NCBI GenBank assembly: GCA_024398435.1
Contig: JAKSJD010000001.1
Location: forward strand, 301,039 to 365,038
Direction: 5' to 3'
Origin: Bacteroidaceae bacterium
Lineage (GTDB): Bacteria > Bacteroidota > Bacteroidia > Bacteroidales > Bacteroidaceae
DNA length: 64,000 nucleotides
Shown here piece by piece: positions 15,174 to 24,128 of this stretch. The first letter of the stretch is position 1; the number at the start of each line of letters is the position of its first letter. Below the pieces are notes generated by a model that saw only the letters and a program-made list of their open reading frames with translations, was not told the origin of the DNA and made no database searches. Position numbers and translations under genes: made by a program.

Positions 15174-17000
15174 TCAGGATTTGGCCGACAGGCGATTGCA
15201 ATGCTCTACCAACTGGTCGCAAGTCTTGTAGGCAGTACGGATTTCCTTGCGAAGACGGTTGCGATGGCGAGGAGCCGTACTGAGGATTGGCAACTGATTG
15301 AGAGCTGCCAACAACTGGCGGTCCTTCGAGTTGGAGAGTTCTTCAACGAGCGATTCAAGTTCGGCATTGATTTGCTCAAGCTGCAAGTCTTTCTCGTTCT
15401 TGAACACCACTACCAACAACTGCAACAGGAGCAGGTGGCGATGGTTCTTCTTCCATTGGCGACACTCTGCAGCAAGCGTCTGAAGGCGAGTGCTGCACGA
15501 TGCATAGTCGGGGTCGTTGATGATGACTTCCTTGCGGGCAATATGGCGCTTCTGAGGAATGCCGAGCAAGCGACGGAAGAACATCACATACGAATCCATA
15601 TTGAAGACGACGCTGTCGTTGTTTGACTTCACAGTGAAGAAAACGCCCAACGGTGCAAGCACAATCGTACTCATCCACATTCCGAGCCACACTGGGATTG
15701 AGCCTTCCTTTGCGAGTTTCGTTCCACCGGTATTAATCACATAATACACAATGAATATTATGACTGAAACCACTACGGGCAATCCAAGTCCTCCCTTGCG
15801 AATGATGGCTCCGAGAGGGGCTCCGATGAAGAAGAAGACAACGCATGCGAGTGCCATCGTAATCTTGCGCCAGAATTCCATCCAGTGGCGGCGAATCTGA
15901 TTTTCCTCATCTGTCATCACTCCTGCCTTGAACTGGAGGTCCATATTGTTCATCTCTATTCTTTGGATAGCTGTGCGGAGAACGGTTTCCTTCTCTCCTT
16001 GCGACATCTTCGAGAACAATGTGTCGACATTGAAATTCGGAACTTCGGCTGTTGCTTCACCGTCGTTCAAGTCCAACTTTGCCTCACTGGCACGAGTGTC
16101 CACCCAAAGCATTCCTTCCTTCATCTCAGCGAAATAAGCCCGACCCATACTGTCGCATTCGCTCGTCATCGAGTCGATATCCGCAATAATCTGGACATTA
16201 CTCTTCGTGTTGGCAGCCGACGAGAACAAATCTTCCTCACTCATCTGGAAGTTAGTGTCGAAGTCGATAAGCAGATGCTTCTCGACGAATGTCTCCCTAC
16301 GGTAAGGCACGTGCTGAGTGCGCAACACGGCTGCATCCATATTCTCAAACTGCTCGCCCGAATAGAGATGAAGCAGCAGATAGAGCTTGTCGGCACTTGT
16401 CTCAAGGCGTGCACTGTCGGCAAGAATGATGTGGGCACGTTCCACTCCGTCGCGCATGTTGTATATCACTACGGAATAGAGCATTCCCGTTTCCTTGTTC
16501 TTCTTCCTCACATAGAGGTTTATATCGTCGATGTCGCTGTAGAAAACGCCCTCCGGTATTTCCAATTCCGGCGACTTCTGCATCATCGAATAGCGCAACT
16601 GATAAAGGTTCATCTGTGCCTGAGGGCTCACTACGTCCTGGAAATAGAACGAAGCAGCAGCCAAGATAAACATCAGTATGGCCAACGGACGAAGCGTACG
16701 AATAAGGCTAATGCCGGCAGCCTTGATGGAGAGAAGCTCAAGGCGTTCTCCCATGTTTCCAAACGAAATCAAGGCAGCGAGAAGTATGGCCAACGGCAAT
16801 GCAAGCGAAACGAGCGTCTCTGCTGCATAGAAAAAGAACTTGGCCATCACATCGAGACCCAAGCCCTTGCCCACGAGTTCGTCGACATACTTCCACAGGA
16901 ATTGCATCATCACCACAAAGAGGCTAATACAAAAAGTACCAGCAAACAGTGTCAAGAAATTTTTGAGGACATATAAGTCGAGTTTCTTTATGATGCGCAT
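15174..17000 (-). CDS. lptG: LptF/LptG-family LPS export permease
   Basis: The 608-residue protein has the YjgP/YjgQ layout: membrane helices at about 12-40, 55-85 and 98-120, a large periplasmic beta-jellyroll (about 130-370), then three C-terminal helices up to about 475. It should be a permease subunit of the LptB2FG complex that extracts LPS from the inner membrane. A soluble tail of about 130 residues follows (EVIINDPDYASCSTRLQTLA onward), basic and partly helical, absent from the E. coli protein. It is first in its operon; a -7 element lies 33 bp upstream. Confidence 0.87.
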   Translation of the reverse strand: MRIIKKLDLYVLKNFLTLFAGTFCISLFVVMMQFLWKYVDELVGKGLGLDVMAKFFFYAAETLVSLALPLAILLAALISFGNMGERLELLSIKAAGISLIRTLRPLAILMFILAAASFYFQDVVSPQAQMNLYQLRYSMMQKSPELEIPEGVFYSDIDDINLYVRKKNKETGMLYSVVIYNMRDGVERAHIILADSARLETSADKLYLLLHLYSGEQFENMDAAVLRTQHVPYRRETFVEKHLLIDFDTNFQMSEEDLFSSAANTKSNVQIIADIDSMTSECDSMGRAYFAEMKEGMLWVDTRASEAKLDLNDGEATAEVPNFNVDTLFSKMSQGEKETVLRTAIQRIEMNNMDLQFKAGVMTDEENQIRRHWMEFWRKITMALACVVFFFIGAPLGAIIRKGGLGLPVVVSVIIFIVYYVINTGGTKLAKEGSIPVWLGMWMSTIVLAPLGVFFTVKSNNDSVVFNMDSYVMFFRRLLGIPQKRHIARKEVIINDPDYASCSTRLQTLAAECRQWKKNHRHLLLLQLLVVVFKNEKDLQLEQINAELESLVEELSNSKDRQLLAALNQLPILSTAPRHRNRLRKEIRTAYKTCDQLVEHCNRLSAKS

Positions 17001-17032
17001 CGCCAGATTCTATTACGCCTACTAATTCGCTG

Positions 17033-17040
17033 CAAAGATA
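17033..17040 (-). promoter_or_regulatory. -7 element, lptG - ribBA - aspC operon
   Basis: The minus strand reads TATCTTTG here, giving a leader of about 25 nt before the lptG start at 17000. Confidence 0.7.
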
Positions 17041-17052
17041 CAAAAAAATGCA

Positions 17053-17111
17053 GGATGCTGGATGCCGGATGCCGGATTTTTTAATTAATTCTCAATTCTT
17101 CATTCTCAATT
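17053..17111 (+). repeat. two heptanucleotide tandem runs
   Basis: GGATGCY repeats 3.6 times at 17053-17077. After a short AT stretch, ATTCTYM repeats three times at 17088-17108 and starts again. Both have a period of exactly 7 bp, like the array in the DUF59 gene, but different sequence. Confidence 0.8.
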
Positions 17112-17188
17112 GACTCAGTTTTAGCTATTTTTTTGGCAGAAAGTAAAATAATATTACTTCGTCGAACTGAAGTTTCTACATTTTTTAC

Positions 17189-17196
17189 TACCTTTG
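17189..17196 (+). promoter_or_regulatory. -7 element, spmAB-like gene
   Basis: TACCTTTG lies 28 bp before the GTG start at 17225. Confidence 0.65.
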
Positions 17197-17224
17197 CCAT
17201 GCAAAACATTAAACAATAAATAAG

Positions 17225-18457
17225 GTGGCACTAAATTATATTTGGATAGCATTCTTCGTCATTGCATTCGTCATAGCACTGATAAAACTCATTTTTTTCG
17301 GCGACATGGACGTGTTTCCTGCTATCATGAATTCAACATTCGACTCGGCAAAGACAGGTTTTGAAATCTCACTCGGACTTACGGGAGTTCTCTCACTTTG
17401 GATGGGAATCATGAAAATCGGAGAAAAAGGCGGATTGATTAACCTCTTCGCGCGTTGGCTCTCACCTGTTCTCTGCAAGATTTTCCCCGAAATACCACAA
17501 GGTCACCCAGTGATGGGAACTATGTTCATGAACATCAGTGCCAACATGCTTGGACTCGACAATGCGGCCACACCTATGGGCCTCAAGGCAATGGAACAAC
17601 TGCAGGAACTGAACACAAAGAAGGACACTGCTTCCAATTCAATGATTATGTTCCTCGTGCTCAACACGTCTGGACTCACACTGATTCCTGTGTCTGTCCT
17701 AACTTTCCGAGCACAAATGGGAGCGGCTCAACCTACCGACGTGTTCATTCCTATCCTCATCGCCACTTTCTTCTCGACTTTGGCAGGATTGCTTGTCACG
17801 TGTGCAGTTCAGAAGGTCAACATATTCAACCGCACCCTCATGCTTTTCCTTCTAAGTCTTTGTGCTATCGTGGCTCTCATCATTTGGGGTTTCTGCATGA
17901 TGGACGCCGACACAATGAACACAATGTCGGCCCTTGCTGCAAATGTGATTCTATTCTCCGTCATCATGCTCTTCATCCTATCTGGAGTATTCAAGAAAAT
18001 AAATGTTTACGATGCTTTCATCGAAGGTGCAAAGGACGGTTTCGGCACTGCCATCCGAATCATCCCATATCTCATCGCAATCCTTGTAGGAATCGCAGTT
18101 TTGCGTGCTTCGGGTGCCTTGGATGCAATCATCGACGGAATCGCTTGGATAGTTGGTTGCTGCGGACTCGACACCGATTTCGTTGCAGCTCTTCCAACAG
18201 CAATAATGAAGCCTTTGAGCGGCAGTGGAGCAAGAGGAATGATGGTGGATGCAATGCAGACATTCGGTGCTGATTCGTTTGTTGGTCGCCTTGCCTGCGT
18301 ATTCCAGGGAAGCACTGACACTACATTCTATATTCTTGCCGTTTATTTCGGTTCGGTTGCTATTCGAAAGACTCGCCACGCAGTCACTTGTGGCCTTTTG
18401 GCCGACCTTGCCGGAATCCTTGCTGCAATCTTCATCAGCTACATTTTCTTCCACTAA
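17225..18457 (+). CDS. fused SpmA/SpmB nucleoside-recognition membrane protein
   Basis: The 410-residue protein is the fusion of the two spore-maturation proteins SpmA (about 1-200) and SpmB (about 215-410). Each has gate-type membrane domains: FEISLGLTGVLSLWMGIMKI with ISANMLGLDNAATPMGLKA, and DGFGTAIRIIPYLIAILVGI with FVAALPTAIMKPLSGSGARG. The start is GTG (MALNYIWIAFF). The fused form is widespread in Bacteroidota, which do not sporulate, so the role must be different, perhaps small-molecule transport. It is a single-gene unit between a divergent lptG operon and tRNA-Met. Confidence 0.88.
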   Translation: MALNYIWIAFFVIAFVIALIKLIFFGDMDVFPAIMNSTFDSAKTGFEISLGLTGVLSLWMGIMKIGEKGGLINLFARWLSPVLCKIFPEIPQGHPVMGTMFMNISANMLGLDNAATPMGLKAMEQLQELNTKKDTASNSMIMFLVLNTSGLTLIPVSVLTFRAQMGAAQPTDVFIPILIATFFSTLAGLLVTCAVQKVNIFNRTLMLFLLSLCAIVALIIWGFCMMDADTMNTMSALAANVILFSVIMLFILSGVFKKINVYDAFIEGAKDGFGTAIRIIPYLIAILVGIAVLRASGALDAIIDGIAWIVGCCGLDTDFVAALPTAIMKPLSGSGARGMMVDAMQTFGADSFVGRLACVFQGSTDTTFYILAVYFGSVAIRKTRHAVTCGLLADLAGILAAIFISYIFFH

Positions 18458-18546
18458 ATATGGCCGTTAAGCAGGGCTCAGGAAAAAAAATCACTTAAAA
18501 ACAAAAATATTTTGCAATTCGTAAGGCTTGTTTCGTAAATTTTTCT

Positions 18547-18554
18547 TACCTTTG
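18547..18554 (+). promoter_or_regulatory. -7 element, tRNA-Met
   Basis: TACCTTTG ends 22 bp before the mature 5' end of the tRNA. Confidence 0.7.
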
Positions 18555-18576
18555 CACCCGCAAAACAAAAACGGAT

Positions 18577-18653
18577 GGCGAGATAGCTCAGTTGGTTAGA
18601 GCGTCGGATTCATAATCCGGAGGTCGAGGGATCGTGACCCTCTCTCGCTACCA
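18577..18653 (+). tRNA. tRNA-Met(CAT), elongator type
   Basis: The 77-nt cloverleaf has all standard arm lengths: acceptor GGCGAGA / TCTCGCT, D-stem GCTC / GAGC, anticodon loop TTCATAA, T-stem GAGGG / CCCTC, and encoded CCA. The T-loop is ATCGTGA, not the usual TTCRANY. An isoleucine (lysidine) tRNA with the same anticodon cannot be fully excluded, but the acceptor and D-arm look like elongator Met. Confidence 0.9.
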
Positions 18654-18660
18654 AGCAAAA

Positions 18661-18694
18661 AAGAAGCGCTAAGCAGAAATGCCTGGCGCTTCTT
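18661..18694 (+). terminator. terminator after tRNA-Met
   Basis: AAGAAGCGC (18661-18669) pairs perfectly with GCGCTTCTT (18686-18694); GGTTTT follows. Confidence 0.8.
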
Positions 18695-18712
18695 GGTTTT
18701 ATGTAGTTTCAG

Positions 18713-19381
18713 TTACTTTTTGTCAGCTGAATCAACCCTCTTGCCGTCTACCTTTTCGACGTAGCGATTGAAACGCTTTACTATAACTCCGTCCTTGTTT
18801 TCGTCACTTGCCTTGGCCGAACGAGTCTTTGAGTAATAGTAGCCGTAGTCGTCGTAGTAGCCATAACCATAGTCACCGTAATAGTCGTAGTAGTAGTCGT
18901 CATAGTAGTCGTATCCATAACCTATATGAGTGTCGTAGATACCCCAACCATTGAAGTCGTACAACTTGAAGAGCTTGAATCTGAAGTCAGAGCCTCCGTA
19001 TGTGCTTTGTATGCGGCCAGTGAAATAACTGCCGTCCATATAGTAGTCGTAGATTGCGCAATTGAGTTGTGAATCATACATATACTTCATATAGAGCACT
19101 CCGTTTGATACTCTCCATGTGAAATAGTAGCTCTGCCAACGCATTGGAGAAGGGAAACGATAGTAATCGATTTGTTCACCATGTCCGTGGCTGCCACCGT
19201 CCCAATAGAAACGGATATTTGAATACTCGGCATCAAATATATTGCCGTAACGGTCGGCTACTGACATTCCGAAATCGCCTGTCCATTCTCCTTCGAGATT
19301 GATTGCCATTTCGGCATCGTCGTCGCATGAGACACACATCAGTGCCATTGCCATAACCAATAATGTTGCTATTCTTTTCAT
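18713..19381 (-). CDS. lipoprotein with a Tyr/Asp-rich tract
   Basis: I start at the ATG at 19381 (MKRIATLLVMAMALMCVSCD), which gives a clean lipoprotein signal with the Cys of CVSC as lipid site. The body (LEGEWTGDFGMSVADRYGN, FYWDGGSHGHGEQIDYYRF, VSNGVLYMKYMYDSQ) looks like the small beta-sandwich lipoproteins of Bacteroidota. Then comes a tract from about 157 to 185 made almost only of Tyr, Asp and Gly (DYYDDYYYDYYGDYGYG and onward), followed by a charged tail. No family is recognised. Tracts like this are prone to length change and may bind metal or stick to surfaces. Two further possible starts, ATG 19387 and TTG 19390, add two or three residues. Confidence 0.82.
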   Translation of the reverse strand: MKRIATLLVMAMALMCVSCDDDAEMAINLEGEWTGDFGMSVADRYGNIFDAEYSNIRFYWDGGSHGHGEQIDYYRFPSPMRWQSYYFTWRVSNGVLYMKYMYDSQLNCAIYDYYMDGSYFTGRIQSTYGGSDFRFKLFKLYDFNGWGIYDTHIGYGYDYYDDYYYDYYGDYGYGYYDDYGYYYSKTRSAKASDENKDGVIVKRFNRYVEKVDGKRVDSADKK

Positions 19382-19445
19382 AATCATCAATGTTTTAGTT
19401 GGTTATTACTTTAGTGAATTCTCTCTATCGTTTGTTTCGATGGTG

Positions 19446-19453
19446 CAAAGATA
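19446..19453 (-). promoter_or_regulatory. -7 element, Tyr-rich lipoprotein gene
   Basis: The minus strand reads TATCTTTG, 64 bp before the ATG. Confidence 0.6.
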
Positions 19454-19526
19454 GAGGATTCTGATTTAGTTCTAAAAAATATTTTCCTATTCGTTGGTAG
19501 GGAAAGTCCTAAACGTGATAGGATTG

Positions 19527-20993
19527 TCACTTTCCTTTCTTCACTGGTTCGCTTGTCAGGCCTATTCCCAACTTCTTGAAAATCTTGCGGTCGACCTCGC
19601 TGAGCATTACCGTAGAATGCACTTGGCAGCCTTTCAATTGTGGTAGGCAATCAAGTGCCTTGCGGCAGTTCTCGTCATGGAGGCTGAGGATTGACAGAGC
19701 CACGAGCACTTCGTCGGTGTGGAGGCGTGGGTTGTTGCCGTGAAGATAGGTTACTTTCGTATTTTGTATTGGTTCGATCAGTTCCTGTGAGATGAGTTTC
19801 ACCGAATGGTCGATGCCTGCCAGATATTTGGTTGCATTGAGCAGAAGTGCTGCACTTGGGCCGAGGAGGTCGGATGTGGTGGACGTGATGATTGTGCCGT
19901 CGGCCAATTCTATTGCTGCCGAATGGCCTCCGTCCTTAAGTCGGCGTTCCTTTGCTGCCACTACTGGGCGACGGTCTTCGACGCTTATCTTTGCCTGCTT
20001 CATGAGAAGTGCAATCTTGTTGACTTCGCTTTCATCGCCCTTGCCTACTGCAAGGTTGCAAAGTGCCGTATAGTAGCGGCGGATGATTTCTGCCTTTGAT
20101 GCTTCGCGGCACACTTCGTCGTCGCTTATGCAGCAACCGGCCATATTGACTCCCATATCCGTTGGCGACTTGTATGGATTTTCTCCGTAGATGCCTTCGA
20201 AGATGGCGTTGAGTACTGGGAATATTTCAATGTCGCGGTTGTAGTTGACTGATGTTGTTCCGTAGGCTTCGAGATGGAACGGGTCGATCATGTTGACGTC
20301 GTTGAGGTCGGCTGTTGCTGCTTCGTAGGCAACATTGACTGGATGCTTGAGCGGAAGGTTCCAGATTGGGAATGTCTCGAACTTTGCGTATCCTGCTTTG
20401 ATTCCTCGCTTGTTGTCTTGATAGAGCTGACTGAGGCAAACGGCCATTTTTCCGCTTCCTGGACCTGGAGCTGTGACTACGACGAGTGGATGGGTTGTCT
20501 CCACATAGTCGTTTTTTCCGAATCCTTCGTCAGAGTCGATGAGGTCGACATTTGTTGGATAGCCTTCGATGGTGTGGTGGTAGTAGACGCGGATTCCCAT
20601 TCGTTCGAGTCGTGCTCGGTAGGCGATTGCACTGGCTTGTCCGTTGTAGTGGGTGATTACGACACTGCTCACTGTGAGTTCTCGGCTCATGAATTCCTCG
20701 CGAAGTCGGAGTACGTCCATGTCGTAAGTTATTCCAAGGTCGCCTCTGACTTTGTTTTTCTCTATATCCACTGCACTTATGACGATGACGATTTCTGCCT
20801 CGTCCTTGAGTTGCATCAGCATTTTGAGCTTACTGTCGGGTTGGAATCCGGGCAGAACTCTGCTTGCGTGGAAGTCGTCGAAGAGCTTTCCGCCGAACTC
20901 GAGATAGAGTTTTCCGCCGAACTTTGCCTTGCGTTCCTTGATGTGTTCCGATTGAATTCGGAGGTATTTGTCGTTGTCGAAGCCGTGTATCAT
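19527..20993 (-). CDS. DUF1846 family protein
   Basis: The 488-residue protein matches DUF1846 from end to end: it starts MIHGFDNDKYLRIQSEHIKE, contains KLYLEFGGKLFDDFHASRVL and TAPGPGSGKMAVCLSQLY, and then DGTIITSTTSDLLGPSAALLLNATK. The GPGSGK segment resembles a P-loop, and structural work on the family points to a nucleotide-handling fold of unknown reaction. Length is normal. It has its own -7 element 24-31 bp upstream and is separated from rplS by a terminator, so it is a single-gene unit. Confidence 0.92.
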   Translation of the reverse strand: MIHGFDNDKYLRIQSEHIKERKAKFGGKLYLEFGGKLFDDFHASRVLPGFQPDSKLKMLMQLKDEAEIVIVISAVDIEKNKVRGDLGITYDMDVLRLREEFMSRELTVSSVVITHYNGQASAIAYRARLERMGIRVYYHHTIEGYPTNVDLIDSDEGFGKNDYVETTHPLVVVTAPGPGSGKMAVCLSQLYQDNKRGIKAGYAKFETFPIWNLPLKHPVNVAYEAATADLNDVNMIDPFHLEAYGTTSVNYNRDIEIFPVLNAIFEGIYGENPYKSPTDMGVNMAGCCISDDEVCREASKAEIIRRYYTALCNLAVGKGDESEVNKIALLMKQAKISVEDRRPVVAAKERRLKDGGHSAAIELADGTIITSTTSDLLGPSAALLLNATKYLAGIDHSVKLISQELIEPIQNTKVTYLHGNNPRLHTDEVLVALSILSLHDENCRKALDCLPQLKGCQVHSTVMLSEVDRKIFKKLGIGLTSEPVKKGK

Positions 20994-21016
20994 ACTTATA
21001 TTCTTTATTACGAGTG

Positions 21017-21024
21017 CAAAGATA
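21017..21024 (-). promoter_or_regulatory. -7 element, DUF1846 gene
   Basis: The minus strand reads TATCTTTG, giving a leader of about 18 nt. Confidence 0.65.
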
Positions 21025-21125
21025 ATAAATTATTCACAAATGGGAATGGATAAAGCGGAATTAACAAATAATAATTTGTATTTCGCTTTGGTTTTCGTCA
21101 TTCTTTCATTTTCTGCAAAACAAAA

Positions 21126-21155
21126 AGCCTCTCCCGATGTGTGGGGAGAGGTTTT
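21126..21155 (-). terminator. rplS terminator
   Basis: CCTCTCCC (21128-21135) pairs with GGGGAGAGG (21143-21151); the minus strand continues with a T-run (plus-strand A at 21122-21126). Confidence 0.8.
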
Positions 21156-21177
21156 GCTGTGCTTAAGAGGGCGGAAA

Positions 21178-21549
21178 TTATTCCTCAACGTTCTTGCGAA
21201 CGAGCTTTTCCTTAATACGTGCCTTCTTACCAGTAAGGCTGCGGAGGTAGTAGAGCTTAGAGCGACGTACCTTACCAACCTTGTTGATGACGATGCTGTC
21301 GATGTTTGGTGATTCGATAGGGAAGATACGCTCAACACCTACTGTACCTGACATCTTGCGAACCGTGAAACGCTTCTTTGTGCCTTCACCTGAAATCTTG
21401 ATAACGACACCACGATACAACTGAATACGTTCCTTAGAACCTTCAATGATCTTGTAAGCAACGGTAATTGTGTCACCTGCTTTGAACTTAGGGAACTCTT
21501 TGCCTGTAGCAAAAGCTTCTTCAGCTACTTTAATTAAATCTAAAGCCAT
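21178..21549 (-). CDS. rplS: 50S ribosomal protein L19
   Basis: I start at the ATG at 21549 ([20 protein letters not shown]), which fits the family's N-terminus; an upstream in-frame ATG at 21585 would add 12 residues with no family support. The 123-residue protein has [44 protein letters not shown] and the C-terminal [20 protein letters not shown], all typical of L19 at the subunit interface. It is transcribed alone, with an 83-nt leader containing a small GCTTTAGCGAAGC hairpin. Confidence 0.96.
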   Translation of the reverse strand: MALDLIKVAEEAFATGKEFPKFKAGDTITVAYKIIEGSKERIQLYRGVVIKISGEGTKKRFTVRKMSGTVGVERIFPIESPNIDSIVINKVGKVRRSKLYYLRSLTGKKARIKEKLVRKNVEE

Positions 21550-21637
21550 CTTTCTGTTAGTTTTTATTGAGTTAATCTGTTCCAACGAAGCATTCTCTGG
21601 TTACACTTCCCTGACAGCGGCTTCGCTAAAGCGGGTG

Positions 21638-21645
21638 CAAAGGTA
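21638..21645 (-). promoter_or_regulatory. -7 element, rplS
   Basis: The minus strand reads TACCTTTG, predicting a leader of about 83 nt. Confidence 0.65.
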
Positions 21646-21825
21646 AGAAAAATTATAGAACGAACGATGCGGAACGGGCGATTATTTTGATTTTTTCTAT
21701 GATTTTTGCCATAAAAACCACGAAAACGAGAGTTTTGAAGTCATTTTTGCGGATTCACAACATTTTGAGCGAGAAAACTCCCGACAATTGGATGAAAGAA
21801 AAAAGTTAGCTGTCCGAGGGCAAAA

Positions 21826-21901
21826 GTTTAGCAAGAAATGGCCTTGAGTTTAGCAAGAAACGACCTTGAGTTTAGCAAGAAATGGCATCGAGTTTAGCAA
21901 G
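21826..21901 (+). repeat. 22-bp tandem repeat array
   Basis: Three and a half direct copies of a 22-bp unit start at 21826, 21848, 21870 and 21892 (partial). Each begins GTTTAGCAAGAAAYGRC and ends CMTYGA. It lies in the 477-bp non-coding gap between rplS and metF (divergent). No open frame crosses it in a plausible way. Confidence 0.93.
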
Positions 21902-22014
21902 CTTTTTCTTTTGTCTTGACTTTCAGTTTGGCTTCGGGGCAAGTTGAAGGAGGTTTTTCCACACCTTTTTAATAAAATAACGCACGCGAGGATGGAAAAT
22001 CGTAAATATTTTAC

Positions 22015-22022
22015 TAACTTTG
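22015..22022 (+). promoter_or_regulatory. -7 element, metF - holB
   Basis: TAACTTTG lies 40 bp before the metF ATG. The leader is too short for a SAM riboswitch, and none is seen. Confidence 0.65.
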
Positions 22023-22062
22023 CAGCCAAACAAACCAACAACCAAACAAAAAGACAAGACTT

Positions 22063-22977
22063 ATGGCTTTTTCATTCGAAGTTCTGCCCCCTCTCAAGGG
22101 CAACGGCACTGAAGCTCTTTTTCGCACAATCAGCACATTGAAGGAATTCGACCCTCAATACATCAACATAACCACTCATCGCAGTGAATACGTCTATGCT
22201 GAGCAGGAAGACGGAACCTTCGTACGCAACCGTCTCCGCCGCCGCCCAGGCACAATCGCGGTTGCAAGTGCCATCATGCAGCAATTTGGAGTGAAAGTCG
22301 TACCTCACGTACTTTGCAGTGGTTTCACGAAGGAAGACATCGAATACATGTTGCTCGACCTTCAGTTCCTCGGAATCAACAACATTCTCGTGCTCAGAGG
22401 CGACAAGGCAAAGGACGATTCACAATTCCGTCCAGAGCCAAACGGCTACAGTCATGCAACCGAACTCATCGAACAAATCAACCAATTCAATGAAGGAAAG
22501 TTCCTCGACGGCAGTCAAATCAAGGTTCCGGGCACACCTTTCAGCTATGGAGTCGCATGTTATCCAGAGAAGCACGAAGAGGCACCAAACCTCGACTTCG
22601 ACATGAAAATGCTCAAGAAGAAACAAGACCTCGGAGCTTCGTATGCTGTCACACAACTCTTCTACGACAACCGAAAATACTTCGATTTCGTAGAAAAAGC
22701 ACGCAAGGCAGGCATCACGATTCCAATCGTTCCTGGATTGAAACCCCTCACAAAGAAGAGTCAACTCACGGTAGTTCCAAAAACTTTCCACGTGGACATT
22801 CCAAAGGAACTGGCCGACGAAGCTCGCAATCTGACCTCTGACGAGGAAATCAAGCAACTCGGCATTGAATGGGGAATCGCCCAATGCCGCGAATTGCTGG
22901 CCAGCGGAGTACCTTCAGTACACTTCTACACGGTTTCAGCCGTAGACAGCATCAAGGAAATCATGAGAAAACTGTAG
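22063..22977 (+). CDS. metF: 5,10-methylenetetrahydrofolate reductase
   Basis: The 304-residue TIM-barrel flavoenzyme reduces methylene-THF to methyl-THF for methionine synthesis. Visible signatures are MAFSFEVLPPLKGNGTEALF with the catalytic Glu, YINITTHRSEY, VVPHVLCSGFTKEDIEYML, NNILVLRGDKAKDD, SYGVACYPEKHEEAP and GASYAVTQLFYDN. Length fits the bacterial family. It is followed after 49 bp by holB on the same strand, so a two-gene operon is likely. Confidence 0.96.
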   Translation: MAFSFEVLPPLKGNGTEALFRTISTLKEFDPQYINITTHRSEYVYAEQEDGTFVRNRLRRRPGTIAVASAIMQQFGVKVVPHVLCSGFTKEDIEYMLLDLQFLGINNILVLRGDKAKDDSQFRPEPNGYSHATELIEQINQFNEGKFLDGSQIKVPGTPFSYGVACYPEKHEEAPNLDFDMKMLKKKQDLGASYAVTQLFYDNRKYFDFVEKARKAGITIPIVPGLKPLTKKSQLTVVPKTFHVDIPKELADEARNLTSDEEIKQLGIEWGIAQCRELLASGVPSVHFYTVSAVDSIKEIMRKL

Positions 22978-23026
22978 GTTTCCCACCCCAAACAAGAAGA
23001 ACAAACAATAAGCAAAACCAGAGAAG

Positions 23027-24115
23027 ATGACATTCGAAGATATAATCGGACAGGAAGAAATCGTCCATCGACTTCGCCAGGAAGTAGAAGCCGGCAAACT
23101 CCCTCACGCCCTTCTGCTCAACGGACCTGAAGGCAATGGAGCCCTCCCAATTGCAGTTGCATTGGCCACTCAATTGCTCGGCAAGAGCGGAATGACGGAA
23201 CAACTCCAGCATCCCGACCTTCATTTCTCCTTCCCTATCTACAAGAAAGATTCCAACAAGCCAGCCGTAAGCGAAATGTTCCTCAGCAAATGGAGGGACC
23301 TTCTCCTCTCAAATCCATATTTCGGCTATGAGGAATGGATGGATGCCATCGGAGCCGAGAATCAGCAACTCATGATTTATGAAAGCGAAAGCGATTCCCT
23401 GCAGAAGAAACTCAACTATAAATCCAATCAAGGCGGCTACAAAATCGTCATCATCTGGATGGCCGAACGAATGAATGCCACTTGTGCCAACAAACTCTTG
23501 AAACTGCTCGAAGAACCGCCAACAGGCACTCTCTTCCTTCTCATAAGCGAACATTCAGAGAAAATGCTCTCGACAATTCTCAGCCGTTGCCAAACTGTCG
23601 AAGTGCCAAAACTTACGGAAAACGACCTTCGAACAGCACTCATAAGCCGATTCAGCATCGACGAACGAATGGCAGAAAACATTGCCCGAACCAGTAATGG
23701 CAATATGTGTGCAGCCATTCGCCAGATTACCGACAACAGCGAGCAGGAAGCTTTCTTCCAGTTGTTCGTGGCAATCATGCGAGCAAGTTATGCACGAAAA
23801 GTGAAGGAAATGAGGGAATGGAGCGAAGAAGTGGCTCGTCTTGGCCGCGAGCGCCAGAAGCGTTTCCTCGCCTATTGTCAGAGAATGGTTCGCGAAAACT
23901 TCATCTACAACTTCCACCAATCGGAACTCAACTACATGAATCAAGATGAAGCCAACTTTGCAGTCAAGTTCGCGCCATTCATCAGCGAGAAGAATGTAAT
24001 CCAACTCATGGAAGAACTCAATCTTGTGGAACGCGATATTACCCAAAACGGCAATGCACGAATCATCTTCTTCGACTTTGCATTGAAGATGACCGTCCTA
24101 ATCAAGAATCGTTGA
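23027..24115 (+). CDS. holB: DNA polymerase III delta' subunit
   Basis: The 362-residue clamp-loader subunit starts MTFEDIIGQEEIVHRLRQEV. LPHALLLNGPEGNGALPIAV occupies the Walker A position without the Lys-Ser/Thr pair, as expected for delta', which does not hydrolyse ATP. KIVIIWMAERMNATCANKLLK and LFLLISEHSEKMLSTILSRC carry the sensor region, with SRC as arginine-finger motif. It should work with gamma/tau and delta to load the sliding clamp. It ends 13 bp from the convergent gene at 24129. Confidence 0.93.
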   Translation: MTFEDIIGQEEIVHRLRQEVEAGKLPHALLLNGPEGNGALPIAVALATQLLGKSGMTEQLQHPDLHFSFPIYKKDSNKPAVSEMFLSKWRDLLLSNPYFGYEEWMDAIGAENQQLMIYESESDSLQKKLNYKSNQGGYKIVIIWMAERMNATCANKLLKLLEEPPTGTLFLLISEHSEKMLSTILSRCQTVEVPKLTENDLRTALISRFSIDERMAENIARTSNGNMCAAIRQITDNSEQEAFFQLFVAIMRASYARKVKEMREWSEEVARLGRERQKRFLAYCQRMVRENFIYNFHQSELNYMNQDEANFAVKFAPFISEKNVIQLMEELNLVERDITQNGNARIIFFDFALKMTVLIKNR

Positions 24116-24128
24116 AGCATTAGTGCTT

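Noticed and set aside
21826-21901. CRISPR-like array
   Set aside because: The repeats are directly adjacent without spacers, and no cas genes are near.
21978-22062. SAM riboswitch before metF
   Set aside because: The predicted leader is only about 35 nt, too short, and no riboswitch helices are seen.
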